Part shown: positions 1-8,783 of the stretch, in pieces
Layout of the letters: each line of letters opens with the position of its first letter
How positions within the stretch are numbered: the first letter of the stretch is position 1
NCBI RefSeq assembly: GCF_000495835.1
Contig: NZ_AWGC01000009.1
Location: forward strand, 1 to 64,000
Reading direction: 5' to 3'
DNA: 64,000 nucleotides
Source of the DNA: Asticcacaulis sp. AC402
Lineage (GTDB): Bacteria; Pseudomonadota; Alphaproteobacteria; Caulobacterales; Caulobacteraceae
Made by a program: the position numbers and the translations under genes
Notes under the pieces: model-generated
Told to the model about the DNA's origin: nothing
What the model saw: the letters and a program-made list of their open reading frames with translations, nothing else
Databases searched by the model: none

Positions 1-153
1 ACGATCAATGTCAATGCCTACACCGGAGGCGTCGCCAATTCCGGTTTGGTCAGTCAGGTCGGGGCCGATGTTGTCATCAATCTCGGTGGCGGCAATATCA
101 TAACGGTGCTGAGCGCGACCCAGGCCGATGTGCTTGCCCAAATGGTTTGGTAG
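1..153 (+). CDS. C-terminal end of a probable RTX/calcium-binding type secreted protein (5' truncated by window edge)
   Basis: An open frame enters from the left edge and ends at a TAG at 151-153, giving 50 residues. The tail is rich in Gly, Asn, Val and Ile, contains NLGGGNIITVL and ends in a short hydrophobic stretch with a terminal Trp. Such endings are seen at the C-terminus of RTX/hemolysin-type proteins exported by type I secretion, where the last ~50 residues act as the secretion signal. Only the tail is visible, so both family and function are tentative. It converges with the kdpE-like remnant, with the two stop codons one base apart. Confidence 0.4.
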   Translation, partial: TINVNAYTGGVANSGLVSQVGADVVINLGGGNIITVLSATQADVLAQMVW

Positions 154-154
154 G

Positions 155-754
155 TCAATCGGAGAAGCGATAGCCGATACCCGGTTCGGTCAGGATAAAG
201 CGCGGGCTTAAGGGATCGTCCTTCAGCTTCTCGCGCAGATGCTGGGTATGGATGCGCAGATAGTGGTTCTGCTCGGTTGAGCGCCGGCCCCAGACAGCGT
301 TCAGAAGCTGGGCGTGGGTCAAGACCTTGCCGGAATGCTGGATCAGCGCCGTCAACAGGCGGTATTCGATCGGCGTCAGGTGGACGTCTTCGCCGTCCAG
401 CCACACCCGTCGCGCCGAAAGGTCCAGCCGCAAACCGTTGCGCTCGAAGATCTCCAATCTGGGGCCGGCGTCGCGGGCAGCGTGACGCAGGGCCACCTTA
501 ATCCGGGCCAGCAGTTCGCGCGGCGCAAACGGCTTTGTCAGGTAATCGTCAGCGCCGCTTTCCAGCGCCTCGATCTTGTCGGCCTCCTGCTCACGTGCCG
601 ACAGGACGATGATCGGCACCTGCGACCACTCCCGCACCGCGCGGATAAAGTCCTGGCCATCCTGGTCCGGCAGGCCGAGGTCGAGCAGAACCAGGTCCGG
701 TTGGTTAAGGGTCAGGTTCTGCACGCATTCCTTCGCTGTGGCGGCCTCCAGGAC
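155..754 (-). pseudogene. kdpE: KdpE-like OmpR-family response regulator, 5' truncated
   Basis: The frame reads as an OmpR/PhoB-type response regulator of the KdpE kind from VLEAATAKE onward. It has the phospho-acceptor Asp in LVLLDLGLPDQDG, the Lys of YLTKPF, and a complete winged-helix output domain ending in FILTEPGIGYRF. The first ~25-30 residues of the receiver (strand beta1 and the acidic pair that binds Mg2+) are missing. The open frame continues to 931, but that extension bears no resemblance to a receiver and is antisense to a transposase tail. KdpE normally answers to KdpD and activates the kdpFABC potassium pump; neither partner is in view. Without the acidic pocket it should not be phosphorylated normally, so it is called a pseudogene. 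Confidence 0.75.
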
Positions 755-756
755 AC

Positions 757-953
757 ATCGCCTCAAGACCCCGCAAGGCAAGGCCCTATGCGCTCTTCCT
801 AAACAGACCTCAGTACCCGTGTTTGACACTATCAAAGCCGTAATGGGATTCCGACAATTCCACTTGCGCGGCCTAGAAAATGACCAGGCAGAGTGGAGCC
901 TCGTTACAATGGCATGGAACATCAAGCGCATGTTCAGCCTCGCCCCAACCTGA
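757..953 (+). mobile_element. C-terminal fragment of an IS1182-type transposase
   Basis: The translation from about 757 to the TGA at 951-953 reads like the end of IS1182/DDE transposases: RLKTPQGKALCAL, KQTSVPVFDTIKAVMGFRQF, then LRGLENDQAEWSL and WNIKRMF. In the family this region follows the catalytic core and carries the conserved KQT-x-PVFG-IK-MGFR and RGL...EWSL...NLKR motifs. Only ~65 codons remain; the catalytic DDE part and left terminus are absent. The fragment begins within a few bases of where kdpE homology stops, so the two were joined by a deletion or recombination. No clear right terminal repeat was identified between 954 and 1080. Confidence 0.75.
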
Positions 954-1235
954 AGGGTCTCCTAAGCGATTAACTAACCATACCGAAGCGCCTGGGCGGA
1001 CCCGGCTGTCTCAAAAAGTCAGGTTTCGATCGAAAAAAGATTGATCATCATGAGCCAGGTCGTGACCGAGCTACCATGAGCTTTGGCTTGCGCCAAACCG
1101 ATCGCACGGTCACAAATTGATTTTAACCGTGTCCGACAGGCTGCTGGGCGCAAGCGCATATGGCCGGCGTATAGATGCGCCACAGGCCTGTATAGATTCT
1201 ATATAGGCTTAAGGAGGCTGGGCGTTCCTGTGAAC
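954..1235. other. Intergenic stretch, possibly IS-derived, no gene recognised
   Basis: This 282-base gap lies between the transposase tail and the end of the GPH transporter gene. It holds a sequence at 1006-1023 (GGCTGTCTCAAAAAGTCA) that resembles insertion-sequence end motifs, but its orientation and partner repeat could not be established. A short minus-strand open frame covers part of it without recognisable motifs. Nothing else is supported. Confidence 0.3.
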
Positions 1236-2648
1236 TCAGGGCTTCTGCGCCGCTCGGGTGGACGGGTCGTCGTTACCGATGATCCCAACGGCAAGCTCGG
1301 CCTGGGCCCGGACCAACTGGGCGGGGTTCAGGTTATAAAAACCGATGATCACGGCACCCAAGGCCGCCATGGCGGCCGGTACCAGGCCGATCAGAATACG
1401 GATATGGTCCAGCAATTCGGTCGAGGCTTGGGTATTGGCGGTATAGCCCTGCACGGTGAGGGCCCACGCGATCAGGGTAATGGCTATCGTGGCGCCGATC
1501 TTGCGGGCCACCATCAGCAGGGCAAACGTCATGGCGGTGGCGCTCTTGCCCGTGCGCCAGGCATTGAAATCGGCGACGTCGGCATACATGGCCATGGTGA
1601 TGGCCCAGATCGGACCAAGCGCCAGGCCGCTCAGCAACTGGCAGAACAAAATCAGGCCGATCTGGTCGTGAGGCGCCAGGTAAAGCCCGAGGCTGGAGGC
1701 CGCCGTTAAACCCAGCATGTAAGCGATCAGGCTGCGTCGATGAAGCCAGCGCGTCAGGGTCGAGGTCATCGCTGCCCCGGCCGCCAGGCCCAGGCCGAAC
1801 AGCATGATGAAGCCGGTAACCAGGCCCGGATCGCCAATATAGTATTTGACGTAATAGGGTGCCACGCCGGTATGCAGGGCAAAAGCGACCATTTGAACCA
1901 GGGCCAACGCGAATAAGACCACCCACGGCCTGCAGGTGAACAAATCGCCCACATCAAGCAGCGGATTGGTGTTGGGAGGGGCTTGCGGCGTAAAGCGTTC
2001 GTGGGTGTTGAGGAAGAGATTGATAAATATCCCAGCTGCGACGACGCCGAACAGGGTCATGGCGAACTGCCAGCCCAGGGCCTCCTCGCCGGGACCGGTA
2101 AAGCCGACCAGTTTCGGCGTTAGCCAGGTCAGAAAGACCATGGCCAGGAAGCCGCCGCCGAAGCGGGCGCTCATCAGGTATTCGCGCTGGCCGGAATCCG
2201 GCGTCAGAGCGCCGGAGATCGCGTTGTAGGGGACCATGATGGCGGTATAGATCAGGTTCAGCAGGCAGAAGCTGATATAGACGGCGGGCAGACGGCCGGC
2301 TTCGAAGAAGCTAGCGGTTGAAAAGGCCAGTACGCCGGCCGCCGCCAGTGGCAGGGAAAGCCAAAGGAAGTAAGGTCTGTAACGGCCGAATGTGGTATGG
2401 GTGCGATCGGCGATGGCGGCGAAGATGGGCTCGGCGACGGCACTGCTGACGCGCATGCAGACCAGAAGACCGCCAACGGCTACGGCGCTCAGGCCTACCA
2501 CATCGGTGAGGTACAGCATTAAAAACGCTGTCAGCGGCGCCCAGTACAGATTAAAACCGATGTCGCCCAGGCTGTAGCTGACGGTTTCGACTGTGCCGAC
2601 CCTTTGATAGGCCGCAAGACCAGCCCTGGATGTTGCAACTGTCGCCAT
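1236..2648 (-). CDS. GPH-family (MelB-like) sugar:cation symporter
   Basis: The protein is a ~470-residue, ~12-helix membrane protein of the glycoside-pentoside-hexuronide:cation symporter family within the MFS. Diagnostic features are the N-terminal YSLGDIGFNLYW and the cytoplasmic loop ADRTHTTFGRYRPYFLW, matching the family D-R-T-x-x-x-x-G-x-x-R-P motif. Family members import di- or oligosaccharides, or uronides and sugar acids, with Na+ or H+. The open frame starts at 2684; the ATG at 2648 (MATVATSRAG) is preferred because a GGAG lies about 12 bases upstream. It is divergent from the lactonase gene across ~257 bp, so the two may share regulation. A second GPH transporter lies at 6375-7739. 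The substrate is unknown; the context suggests beta-glucosides or aldobionic acids. Confidence 0.8.
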   Translation of the reverse strand: MATVATSRAGLAAYQRVGTVETVSYSLGDIGFNLYWAPLTAFLMLYLTDVVGLSAVAVGGLLVCMRVSSAVAEPIFAAIADRTHTTFGRYRPYFLWLSLPLAAAGVLAFSTASFFEAGRLPAVYISFCLLNLIYTAIMVPYNAISGALTPDSGQREYLMSARFGGGFLAMVFLTWLTPKLVGFTGPGEEALGWQFAMTLFGVVAAGIFINLFLNTHERFTPQAPPNTNPLLDVGDLFTCRPWVVLFALALVQMVAFALHTGVAPYYVKYYIGDPGLVTGFIMLFGLGLAAGAAMTSTLTRWLHRRSLIAYMLGLTAASSLGLYLAPHDQIGLILFCQLLSGLALGPIWAITMAMYADVADFNAWRTGKSATAMTFALLMVARKIGATIAITLIAWALTVQGYTANTQASTELLDHIRILIGLVPAAMAALGAVIIGFYNLNPAQLVRAQAELAVGIIGNDDPSTRAAQKP

Positions 2649-2724
2649 TTGGGTTCGCCACTCCGAAACCGGACTATGGGGCAATAGTGTGAGGAAACCG
2701 TAAAACGCGCGTCATTTTACATCT

Positions 2725-2740
2725 GTTATGACCGTATAAC
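2725..2740. promoter_or_regulatory. Inverted repeat in divergent control region, possible operator
   Basis: GTTAT-gaccgt-ATAAC is a small palindrome in the AT-rich gap between the divergent transporter (starts 2648) and lactonase (starts 2906). Its position and symmetry suit a repressor site, but no regulator gene lies nearby and the arms are only 5 bases, so chance is possible. Confidence 0.25.
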
Positions 2741-2905
2741 GTCTTAAAATTCATAAGTTTACGGGTACTCGATCTTGCAGTGGCGACTCAATCTATTGAG
2801 GTGACGTTTGTAGTACGTCGTGGCGGGTTGGATATAGAAAGAAATTGCTGGCCCGGAGGCGGTAAGGTAGCTACCACTACGGCAAAATGTTTTGCGGGAG
2901 CCGTC

Positions 2906-4024
2906 ATGTCCAATTCCTTTTCCATCTTCAGCCGCCGGGCATTTTTGGCCAGCACCGCGGCCATGGCCGCCACCTCGGCCTGCGCGAAAAGCGAAGACCT
3001 GAGGCTGTTTGTCGGCACCTATAATGGCGACGATGCCAAGGGCCTTTATCCGCTGAATTATAGTACGGCGACCGACACTTGGAGCGTTGGTCAGCCCGTG
3101 CCTCAGGTGGAAAACCTGTCGTTTGGCGCCTATAGCCCGAAATTCAAACGGCATTACCTCCTCAATGAAAGCGATAATGGCCGTGTCGCAGCCTGGACCT
3201 CCGCCAACGGCAAGTGGACCCGGACCAGCGACCAGTCGAGCGAAGGATCTTCACCCTGTTACGCCGCCCTGTCCAGGGACGAGCGCGCTTTGGCGATTGC
3301 CAATTACGGCGGTGGTAATATCGTGGTCTACCCCTTGAGCGACGCTGGTGAGTTGCTGGCTTCTGCCGCCAACCGCAAAAATAGCGGATCCGGCCCGAAC
3401 AAAGACCGCCAGGGTGGTCCGCACGCCCACTGGGTCCAGTTCTCGCCGGACCAAAAGCACATCTACAGCGTCGATCTCGGGACCGATCAGGTTCTGGCCT
3501 ATGGCTACGATGCCGCCCGGCGCACGGTCGCAGAGGCCGTCACTGCCTTTCAGGCGCCGCCGGGATCGGGGCCTCGCCACCTGGCCTTCCATCCGGCGGG
3601 GGAGGTTGCCTTCCTGGTGACGGAACTCAGCAACCAGTTGATCAGCCTGAAGAAAAATGCCGACGGAAGCCTCACGCAGATACAGACTGCGTCACTGCTG
3701 CCGGCCGATTTTGCCGGCAAGAGCCAGGCGGCCCATATTGCCGTCAATGCTGCCGGCACGCGGGTCTATGCTTCCAACCGCGGCCACCATAGCATTGCTG
3801 TGTTCGAAACCGATGCCCTTGGCGGGTTGAAACTGCTACAGATCGCCCCGACCCTGGGTGATTGGCCGCGCTTCTTTGCTCTCTATGAGGACCACAAGCG
3901 TGTCGCCGTAGCGCACCAGCGCAGCAACGATATCGTCATCTTCACGCTCAATGATGACGGTACCTTGACACCGAAAAACCAGAAGGTCGAGGTGCCGCGT
4001 CCTGTCTTTATCGGGGCGGTGTAA
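2906..4024 (+). CDS. Secreted lactonase of the 7-bladed beta-propeller (6-phosphogluconolactonase-like, PF10282) family
   Basis: This 372-residue protein has a twin-arginine-like leader (SRRAFLASTAAMAATSACA), then repeated propeller strands from LRLFVGTYNGDDAKGLYPL to the C-terminus. The segments GPNKDRQGGPHAHWVQFSPD and GPRHLAFHP are typical of the family. Cytosolic members hydrolyse 6-phosphogluconolactone; a copy with an export signal more likely acts on a non-phosphorylated sugar lactone in the periplasm. The ATG at 2906 has GGGAG just upstream; the open frame extends back to 2780 but lacks a good start. Its 3' end overlaps the convergent GH94 phosphorylase gene by 17 bases. In this locus a plausible substrate is an aldonolactone such as cellobionolactone, which is inference. 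Confidence 0.75.
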   Translation: MSNSFSIFSRRAFLASTAAMAATSACAKSEDLRLFVGTYNGDDAKGLYPLNYSTATDTWSVGQPVPQVENLSFGAYSPKFKRHYLLNESDNGRVAAWTSANGKWTRTSDQSSEGSSPCYAALSRDERALAIANYGGGNIVVYPLSDAGELLASAANRKNSGSGPNKDRQGGPHAHWVQFSPDQKHIYSVDLGTDQVLAYGYDAARRTVAEAVTAFQAPPGSGPRHLAFHPAGEVAFLVTELSNQLISLKKNADGSLTQIQTASLLPADFAGKSQAAHIAVNAAGTRVYASNRGHHSIAVFETDALGGLKLLQIAPTLGDWPRFFALYEDHKRVAVAHQRSNDIVIFTLNDDGTLTPKNQKVEVPRPVFIGAV

Positions 4025-6365
4025 CCACTTCAACGTAATAGGTTTTCCCGGACTCGAAGCCCCGGATCAAATTGCCGTCAACGGTTGCTCCCGAGCAGAT
4101 GACGGTTGTCGTCGTAACCGCAGCGTCGCTGCGGATGGCAAGGTCGAAAATTGCACCGCGGAAGCGCCGGGTGACGCGCGCCGTCGGCCATTGCGATGGC
4201 AGTTGCGGTGAAATGCGCAGGCCGTCACGGCAACCCTTCAGCCCGAAAAGGCCCTCGATGACGCTGCGATAGATCCACGAAACTGTGCCGGTGTTGAACA
4301 GGTGCGACGACCGACCCGCCGCCTCAGGAAACTGGCGCTGCGCGCCGCGATAATAGTTGGGCACGAAGACTGGCATCTGGCCGCGACGAAGGTAGTCGGC
4401 GTCATCCGGTCCGACCAGCATCCGGCGCAACAGTTCGAAGGCCTTGTCGCTCTCGCCGACCTGATAGAGGCTGTAGATGTAGAAGGCGGCGGCGTGGTTA
4501 TAGACCGAGCCGTTTTCGGCGACGCCCGGGTGCTTTTGGGTCAGTCGGCCGACGTCCTCACGCATATGCGTATAGGCGGGCGCCAGCATTTCGACGCCAA
4601 AAAGCGTCTCAAGTTCCGCTTCTATAGCTCTGATCATTATAGGCTTTTTAGTATCGTCTGCAACCCCGCCCATAAGGGCAAAACTTTGCGGGTTGAGGTA
4701 TATCCGGCCTTCATCATCGGCCTTGACTCCGAACAGGACGCCGTCGTCGGTGATGCCCCGGCCATACCAGTCGCCGTCCCAAAGATGACTATTGGCTGCG
4801 TCGCGGAACCTGGCGCCGGCAGAAGCGAACTGCGTGATATCGCGGCCATCGTTGGCCAGGATCTGCGCCCACAGGTTCAGGCCATAGGCGGTGGCGATGG
4901 TGAGCCAGCCTGATACGCCCTTGCCCTTCCAGCCAACCATGTTCATCGGGTCGTTCCAGTCGCCCTGCTCGATGAAGCTGAGGCCGCGATAGTCGACCTT
5001 TTCAATCAACCATTGCATGGCCCTCGAAACACGGTCCCGTACGGTTAGTGGCCTCCGGGTTTCCTGGTCCGTCACCATGACGTCGAGAACGTCGTAATCG
5101 CCGGTTTCATCGAGATAGGCCTCCAGCAGCATAGGCAGCCAGACGCAGTGATCGGTGTGCGGAACCTGGTTGATATATTTCAACTCGGCACCATCATACA
5201 GGGTGATGCCGTCAGGCATGGAACCGTTGCCATGCTGTTGCGACAAGGCTTTGAGCAAGGTGGCGCGCACAGTCTGTGGGCGGATATAGACGTTGCCCAT
5301 AGCGTCCTGCAGGAAGTTGCGCGTTTGCGGATCGGTGGTCAGTCGGTTGGTGTCGCCGTGGTAGTGGACCTGACGCGGCAGCCAGCAATTGATGAAGGTG
5401 GCGAGGTGCTCTTCATCAAAATCAATATTGAGCGATCCCGCACCGTGGGCCATATAGGCGGTATACTCCCTGCGGGCGCGTCCGAAGCCAGCGGGGGACA
5501 ACCAGGCGTCTTTGGCCCGCTGGATCTCGGCGTGGTCGAAGGCCGGGCCGAACAGGAAACGATGCGTCACCGTTTCACCAGCCGCCAGGTCGTGGTCAAA
5601 TTGCAGCGCTGCGATCGGATTTTCGTACAGGGCCGTGCCGCCCAAAAGGCGCTCAGCCACCACGGCGTCAGGGTGGTGCAGTCCGCCTTCGCCTTCGAAC
5701 GGGCGCTGACAGGTCTCAAACGCCACAGGTACCGTTTCGGACAGAAGAAACACTTTGTCCTTCAGCTCCTTGTTCTTGAAATAGTCGGCGACCTTTTGGT
5801 AGGGCGTGACCGAACTGGCTACGATGCCGTTAAGGGTGGCGTCGAACCGCGCCGCCTGATTCATCCAGCTCATGAGGCCGAGAGGAAAGACCGGGTAAAG
5901 GCTGAGGCGACGCGATGCGGCACCGGTGTTACTCAGGCGCAGCTCCCACAGTTCGACAGCTTCGTCGACCGGCAAGACCAGATCGAGTTCGAGCCGCAAG
6001 CCCCCCTGTTCTAGCACCCAGCCAATGGTTTCTGGCCGGACGTTGAAAGCGAACCTGTCCCAGGACGCGCGAACCGGCTCATAGGGCGCGGAGCGCAGGT
6101 CGCCGCTGTCGCGGTCTTTAAGGTAGAAGAAGCGGCCGGGATGGTGGGCATAGGTGCCTTGCTCCGGCAGCATGAAGTGCTTCTGTTCCAGAACCTGGGC
6201 GCGTGCGTATTTCGACGGCTCCGGCTGCATGAACTGGGCGGTAGCGTAACCGCGAGCGTTCATATGGATCATCATCCGCTTGTTCCACAGGTAACCTGCG
6301 GCCAGGGGGAGGGCGGTCGGGCTGTTCAAACGGCACAGCCGGGCCTCGAAATCGATCAGGGGCAT
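4008..6365 (-). CDS. GH94 glycoside phosphorylase, probable cellobionic acid phosphorylase
   Basis: The protein is 785 residues, close to the length I recall for cellobionic acid phosphorylases (~790) and a little shorter than cellobiose phosphorylases (~810-820). An N-terminal beta-sandwich is followed by an (alpha/alpha)6 barrel. HTDHCVWLP around residue 403 supplies the likely general acid Asp405. The family loop GDWNDPMNMVGWKGKGVSGW lies at about 468-487, and the substrate-side segment GYATAQFMQPEPSKYA at 39-54. GH94 enzymes split a beta-glucoside with inorganic phosphate to give alpha-glucose 1-phosphate; the proposed acceptor here is D-gluconate. No signal peptide is seen, so it should act in the cytoplasm on an imported sugar. 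It follows the GPH transporter by 9 bases, so the two are surely cotranscribed. Class is confident, substrate less so. Confidence 0.75.
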   Translation of the reverse strand: MPLIDFEARLCRLNSPTALPLAAGYLWNKRMMIHMNARGYATAQFMQPEPSKYARAQVLEQKHFMLPEQGTYAHHPGRFFYLKDRDSGDLRSAPYEPVRASWDRFAFNVRPETIGWVLEQGGLRLELDLVLPVDEAVELWELRLSNTGAASRRLSLYPVFPLGLMSWMNQAARFDATLNGIVASSVTPYQKVADYFKNKELKDKVFLLSETVPVAFETCQRPFEGEGGLHHPDAVVAERLLGGTALYENPIAALQFDHDLAAGETVTHRFLFGPAFDHAEIQRAKDAWLSPAGFGRARREYTAYMAHGAGSLNIDFDEEHLATFINCWLPRQVHYHGDTNRLTTDPQTRNFLQDAMGNVYIRPQTVRATLLKALSQQHGNGSMPDGITLYDGAELKYINQVPHTDHCVWLPMLLEAYLDETGDYDVLDVMVTDQETRRPLTVRDRVSRAMQWLIEKVDYRGLSFIEQGDWNDPMNMVGWKGKGVSGWLTIATAYGLNLWAQILANDGRDITQFASAGARFRDAANSHLWDGDWYGRGITDDGVLFGVKADDEGRIYLNPQSFALMGGVADDTKKPIMIRAIEAELETLFGVEMLAPAYTHMREDVGRLTQKHPGVAENGSVYNHAAAFYIYSLYQVGESDKAFELLRRMLVGPDDADYLRRGQMPVFVPNYYRGAQRQFPEAAGRSSHLFNTGTVSWIYRSVIEGLFGLKGCRDGLRISPQLPSQWPTARVTRRFRGAIFDLAIRSDAAVTTTTVICSGATVDGNLIRGFESGKTYYVEVVTPPR

Positions 6366-6374
6366 GGGGAGGCT

Positions 6375-7739
6375 TCAGATCCTGGACCTGCGCGCGTCCA
6401 GGTCGGCCTGGATGGTTTTCAGCCTGGAATCGTCGAGATTATAGAGGAGGAGGATCAGGACCGACAAGAAGGCTACGATGCCGGGCACGATGCTCATCAG
6501 CAGGACAATGCCCTCCTGCGACGCGCCTGTCTGGGCCTGTTTGGCGACGTAACCCATGGAGGTCAGTACCCAGCCAATAACGGCCGAGGCCAGGGCTCCG
6601 CCCGTCTTTTGCGAGAAGGTGGCGGCGGCAAAGGTCATGGCGGTGGCCCGTCGGCCTGTCCTGTGTTCGTTGTAGTCGGCCGCGTCGGCATACATGGAAA
6701 AGGTCAAGGGTGATTTCGGTCCCAGGCACAGTCCTATAGCCGCCTGGAGTACGTACATCAGAGCCATATTGTCTCTTGGTATCAGGTAGAAGGCGCAGGA
6801 CAACAGGCCAACCAGCGTCATCAGGATGATCAGCAATCGTTTCTTGTCGACAAAGCGCGTCAGGACCGGAGTGATCAGCGAACCGACTGCCAGGGCAACG
6901 CCATAGACGGTCAGGAACATGCCGGCATCGCTATCGTCGCCACCGGCAAAGTATTTGATGTAATAGATGCTGGCTCCGGCGCGAGTGCTGATTGTCACCA
7001 TGATGACCAGGGCCAAAGCAAACAAGATTACCCAGGGACGGTTCTGCATCAGATCGCCGATATCCTTCAGCGGGCTGGCCTGGGCTTCCGAACCCGGCTG
7101 GACGCGCTCACGCGTCACCAAGGCCAGGATCGCGAACAGGAAACAGGCCAGCAGACCGTACAGCGCCATGGTTGCCGGCCAGCCGTCTATGGTTCCCAAC
7201 TTGTCGAACCATCCCACAAATTTGAGCGTGAAGTAGTTGACGAAAGTGGTGCCAAGGAAGCCGCCCACGAAGCGAAAACTGTTGATCTGGGTGCGGATTT
7301 GCGGATCGTTGGTAAGCACGCCGGACAAGGCGCCATAGGGAATGTTGGCGACCGAATAGAGGGCGCCCATGGTGCCGAAGGTCAGGGCGGCATAGACCAA
7401 CTTGCCGTTCAGCGATAGATCGGGGGTGACGAAGGTGATGACGCCGAAAATGGCCAGTGGAAGGCTGCCCCATAACAGCCACGGACGAAACCGCCCCCAT
7501 TTCGACCTGGTCCGGTCGGCCACAGCGCCCATAATCGGATCAACGCAGGCGTCGATCAGCTTGACGACGAGTAACATGGTCCCCGCAGTAGCCGGATCCA
7601 GGCCGACGCTGTCCGTATAGAAGTACAGCAGAAAGGTCGAGATGGTCGCCCAATAAAGGTTGAAGCCGAAGTCTCCGAACCCGTAAGTAATGCGCTCCAG
7701 CCATGAGGGCTTGCCGCCGCGCTGCGTCGTTTCTGTCAT
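6375..7739 (-). CDS. GPH-family (MelB-like) sugar:cation symporter
   Basis: This 454-residue, ~12-helix transporter starts ITYGFGDFGFNLYW and has the family loop ADRTRSKWGRFRPWLLW between helices 2 and 3. It is a paralogue of the transporter at 1236-2648. It lies 9 bases upstream of the GH94 phosphorylase gene on the same strand and ~70 bases downstream of the GH99-like gene. It is therefore the best candidate importer of the disaccharide or aldobionic acid that the phosphorylase cleaves. The cytoplasmic tail ends in a basic stretch (RRSRI). The ATG at 7739 fits the family N-terminus; the region upstream (7740-7808) probably holds its promoter. Confidence 0.82.
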   Translation of the reverse strand: MTETTQRGGKPSWLERITYGFGDFGFNLYWATISTFLLYFYTDSVGLDPATAGTMLLVVKLIDACVDPIMGAVADRTRSKWGRFRPWLLWGSLPLAIFGVITFVTPDLSLNGKLVYAALTFGTMGALYSVANIPYGALSGVLTNDPQIRTQINSFRFVGGFLGTTFVNYFTLKFVGWFDKLGTIDGWPATMALYGLLACFLFAILALVTRERVQPGSEAQASPLKDIGDLMQNRPWVILFALALVIMVTISTRAGASIYYIKYFAGGDDSDAGMFLTVYGVALAVGSLITPVLTRFVDKKRLLIILMTLVGLLSCAFYLIPRDNMALMYVLQAAIGLCLGPKSPLTFSMYADAADYNEHRTGRRATAMTFAAATFSQKTGGALASAVIGWVLTSMGYVAKQAQTGASQEGIVLLMSIVPGIVAFLSVLILLLYNLDDSRLKTIQADLDARRSRI

Positions 7740-7808
7740 CTTCCCAACCGTTTTTGTTTTATCGTTGAGAACGGTGTTAGCAGCCGAACGCCGTTTTGAC
7801 CAGGGTTG

Positions 7809-8783
7809 TCACCTCAAAAAGCGCGCGCTTTTGCTGCGGCAGGTAAGGAGTTCGCGGTCACCATTTTGCTGTGAAGGCTCGATTTCCGAAGCTTCATGCC
7901 ATTCGTTGAACGACACGATCAGGATCCAGTCGGGATCGGCGGCGATGGCGGCGTCCCACAGGGCGCGGAACAGCCTGCCCCGGTCCCGGTCGATGACCGG
8001 TCGCGGTTTTGGCCGGTCCGGCACCAGGCGATCGTCATATCCAGGCATGAGCGTGGCGGTCTTGACGCGCAAGGCCTTCTGGTAGCCTACCCAGCCGCTG
8101 TAGAACTGACGGCGCCACAACCAGGAGATGTCGCGCTTTTGGTTGAGATAGAAGGCCATGTCGTAGATATGGACGCCGTCGAAATAAGGCGCGCGTTCTG
8201 CGATCTGGTTGCGACCGTTACCAGTAGCGATAAACGCCAAAGCGCCCTTGGCATTTTGTTCGATCAAGGCCTTGGCTTGCTTCCAGCCCTCAAGGCCAAG
8301 AGTTTGCAGGACTCGATCATAGAGGAAGACGACGGGCCGGCCATCCAGTGTCAACCATTGCCGGTGACCGGCGTGGGTTCGGTGAAGGTACAGAACCTGT
8401 TCGGCCAGGGCCTGCGGTGTCGCGGCGTTCTCGACATAGGCGCAGACCTTCAGACCGGCCTTGCCAGCGGCGCGGAGCAGCTTCGGCAACTGTTGATCTG
8501 TGGCATCGTTCGGCCCCCACCACGAGGCAATGAAGCCGCTAATGCCGTTGGCTTTCGCCTGGTCGACATGGCGGGTGATGACGGCGTCATCCTGGCTGTC
8601 GTAAGGCCCACGGATGGGCATGTTGGGCGAGCCGGGATTTTGCCAGTGCGCCTGCGCGTCCTTTGTGCGGTACCAGCCGTAATAGAAGGCCAGGACCTCT
8701 TTCTTCGGTCGCGTAGCCGCCAGGACGCGCAGAGGCGCCAGAACCAGAGCCGACAGTGCCGTAAGCAGACTACGCCTCAGCAT
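7809..8783 (-). CDS. Secreted glycoside hydrolase of the GH99/GH71-like type
   Basis: The 324-residue protein has an N-terminal signal peptide (RRSLLTALSALVLAPLRVLAA) followed by a single TIM-barrel-like domain. It opens with VLAFYYGWYRT, continues with GISGFIASWWGP, and has FNEWHEASEIEPS near the end. That last motif matches the acidic signature of GH99-type endo-mannosidases and related GH71 enzymes, whose conserved Glu residues are catalytic. The family acts on internal alpha-mannosyl or related linkages; the actual substrate cannot be read from the sequence. Its start overlaps the upstream basic-protein gene by 14 bases. The C-terminus stops shortly after the GDRELLT stretch common at the family end, so it looks complete. 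Confidence 0.65.
   Translation of the reverse strand: MLRRSLLTALSALVLAPLRVLAATRPKKEVLAFYYGWYRTKDAQAHWQNPGSPNMPIRGPYDSQDDAVITRHVDQAKANGISGFIASWWGPNDATDQQLPKLLRAAGKAGLKVCAYVENAATPQALAEQVLYLHRTHAGHRQWLTLDGRPVVFLYDRVLQTLGLEGWKQAKALIEQNAKGALAFIATGNGRNQIAERAPYFDGVHIYDMAFYLNQKRDISWLWRRQFYSGWVGYQKALRVKTATLMPGYDDRLVPDRPKPRPVIDRDRGRLFRALWDAAIAADPDWILIVSFNEWHEASEIEPSQQNGDRELLTCRSKSARFLR

Noticed and set aside
1006-1023. GGCTGTCTCAAAAAGTCA as the right end of the IS1182 fragment
   Set aside because: It looks like an IS end, but the orientation would start an element to the right, while the transposase tail lies to the left. It was kept only as a remark.
1083-1709. Plus-strand open frames over the GPH transporter gene
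   Set aside because: GC-rich third positions give long antisense frames throughout the window; none has a signal, motif or ribosome site.
2780-2905. Longer lactonase N-terminus
   Set aside because: The frame is open from 2780, but those residues precede the signal peptide and lack a ribosome site; the start at 2906 has GGGAG.
5148-6014. 288-residue plus-strand frame over the GH94 gene
   Set aside because: It is opposite to a confident GH94 domain and shows no family features.
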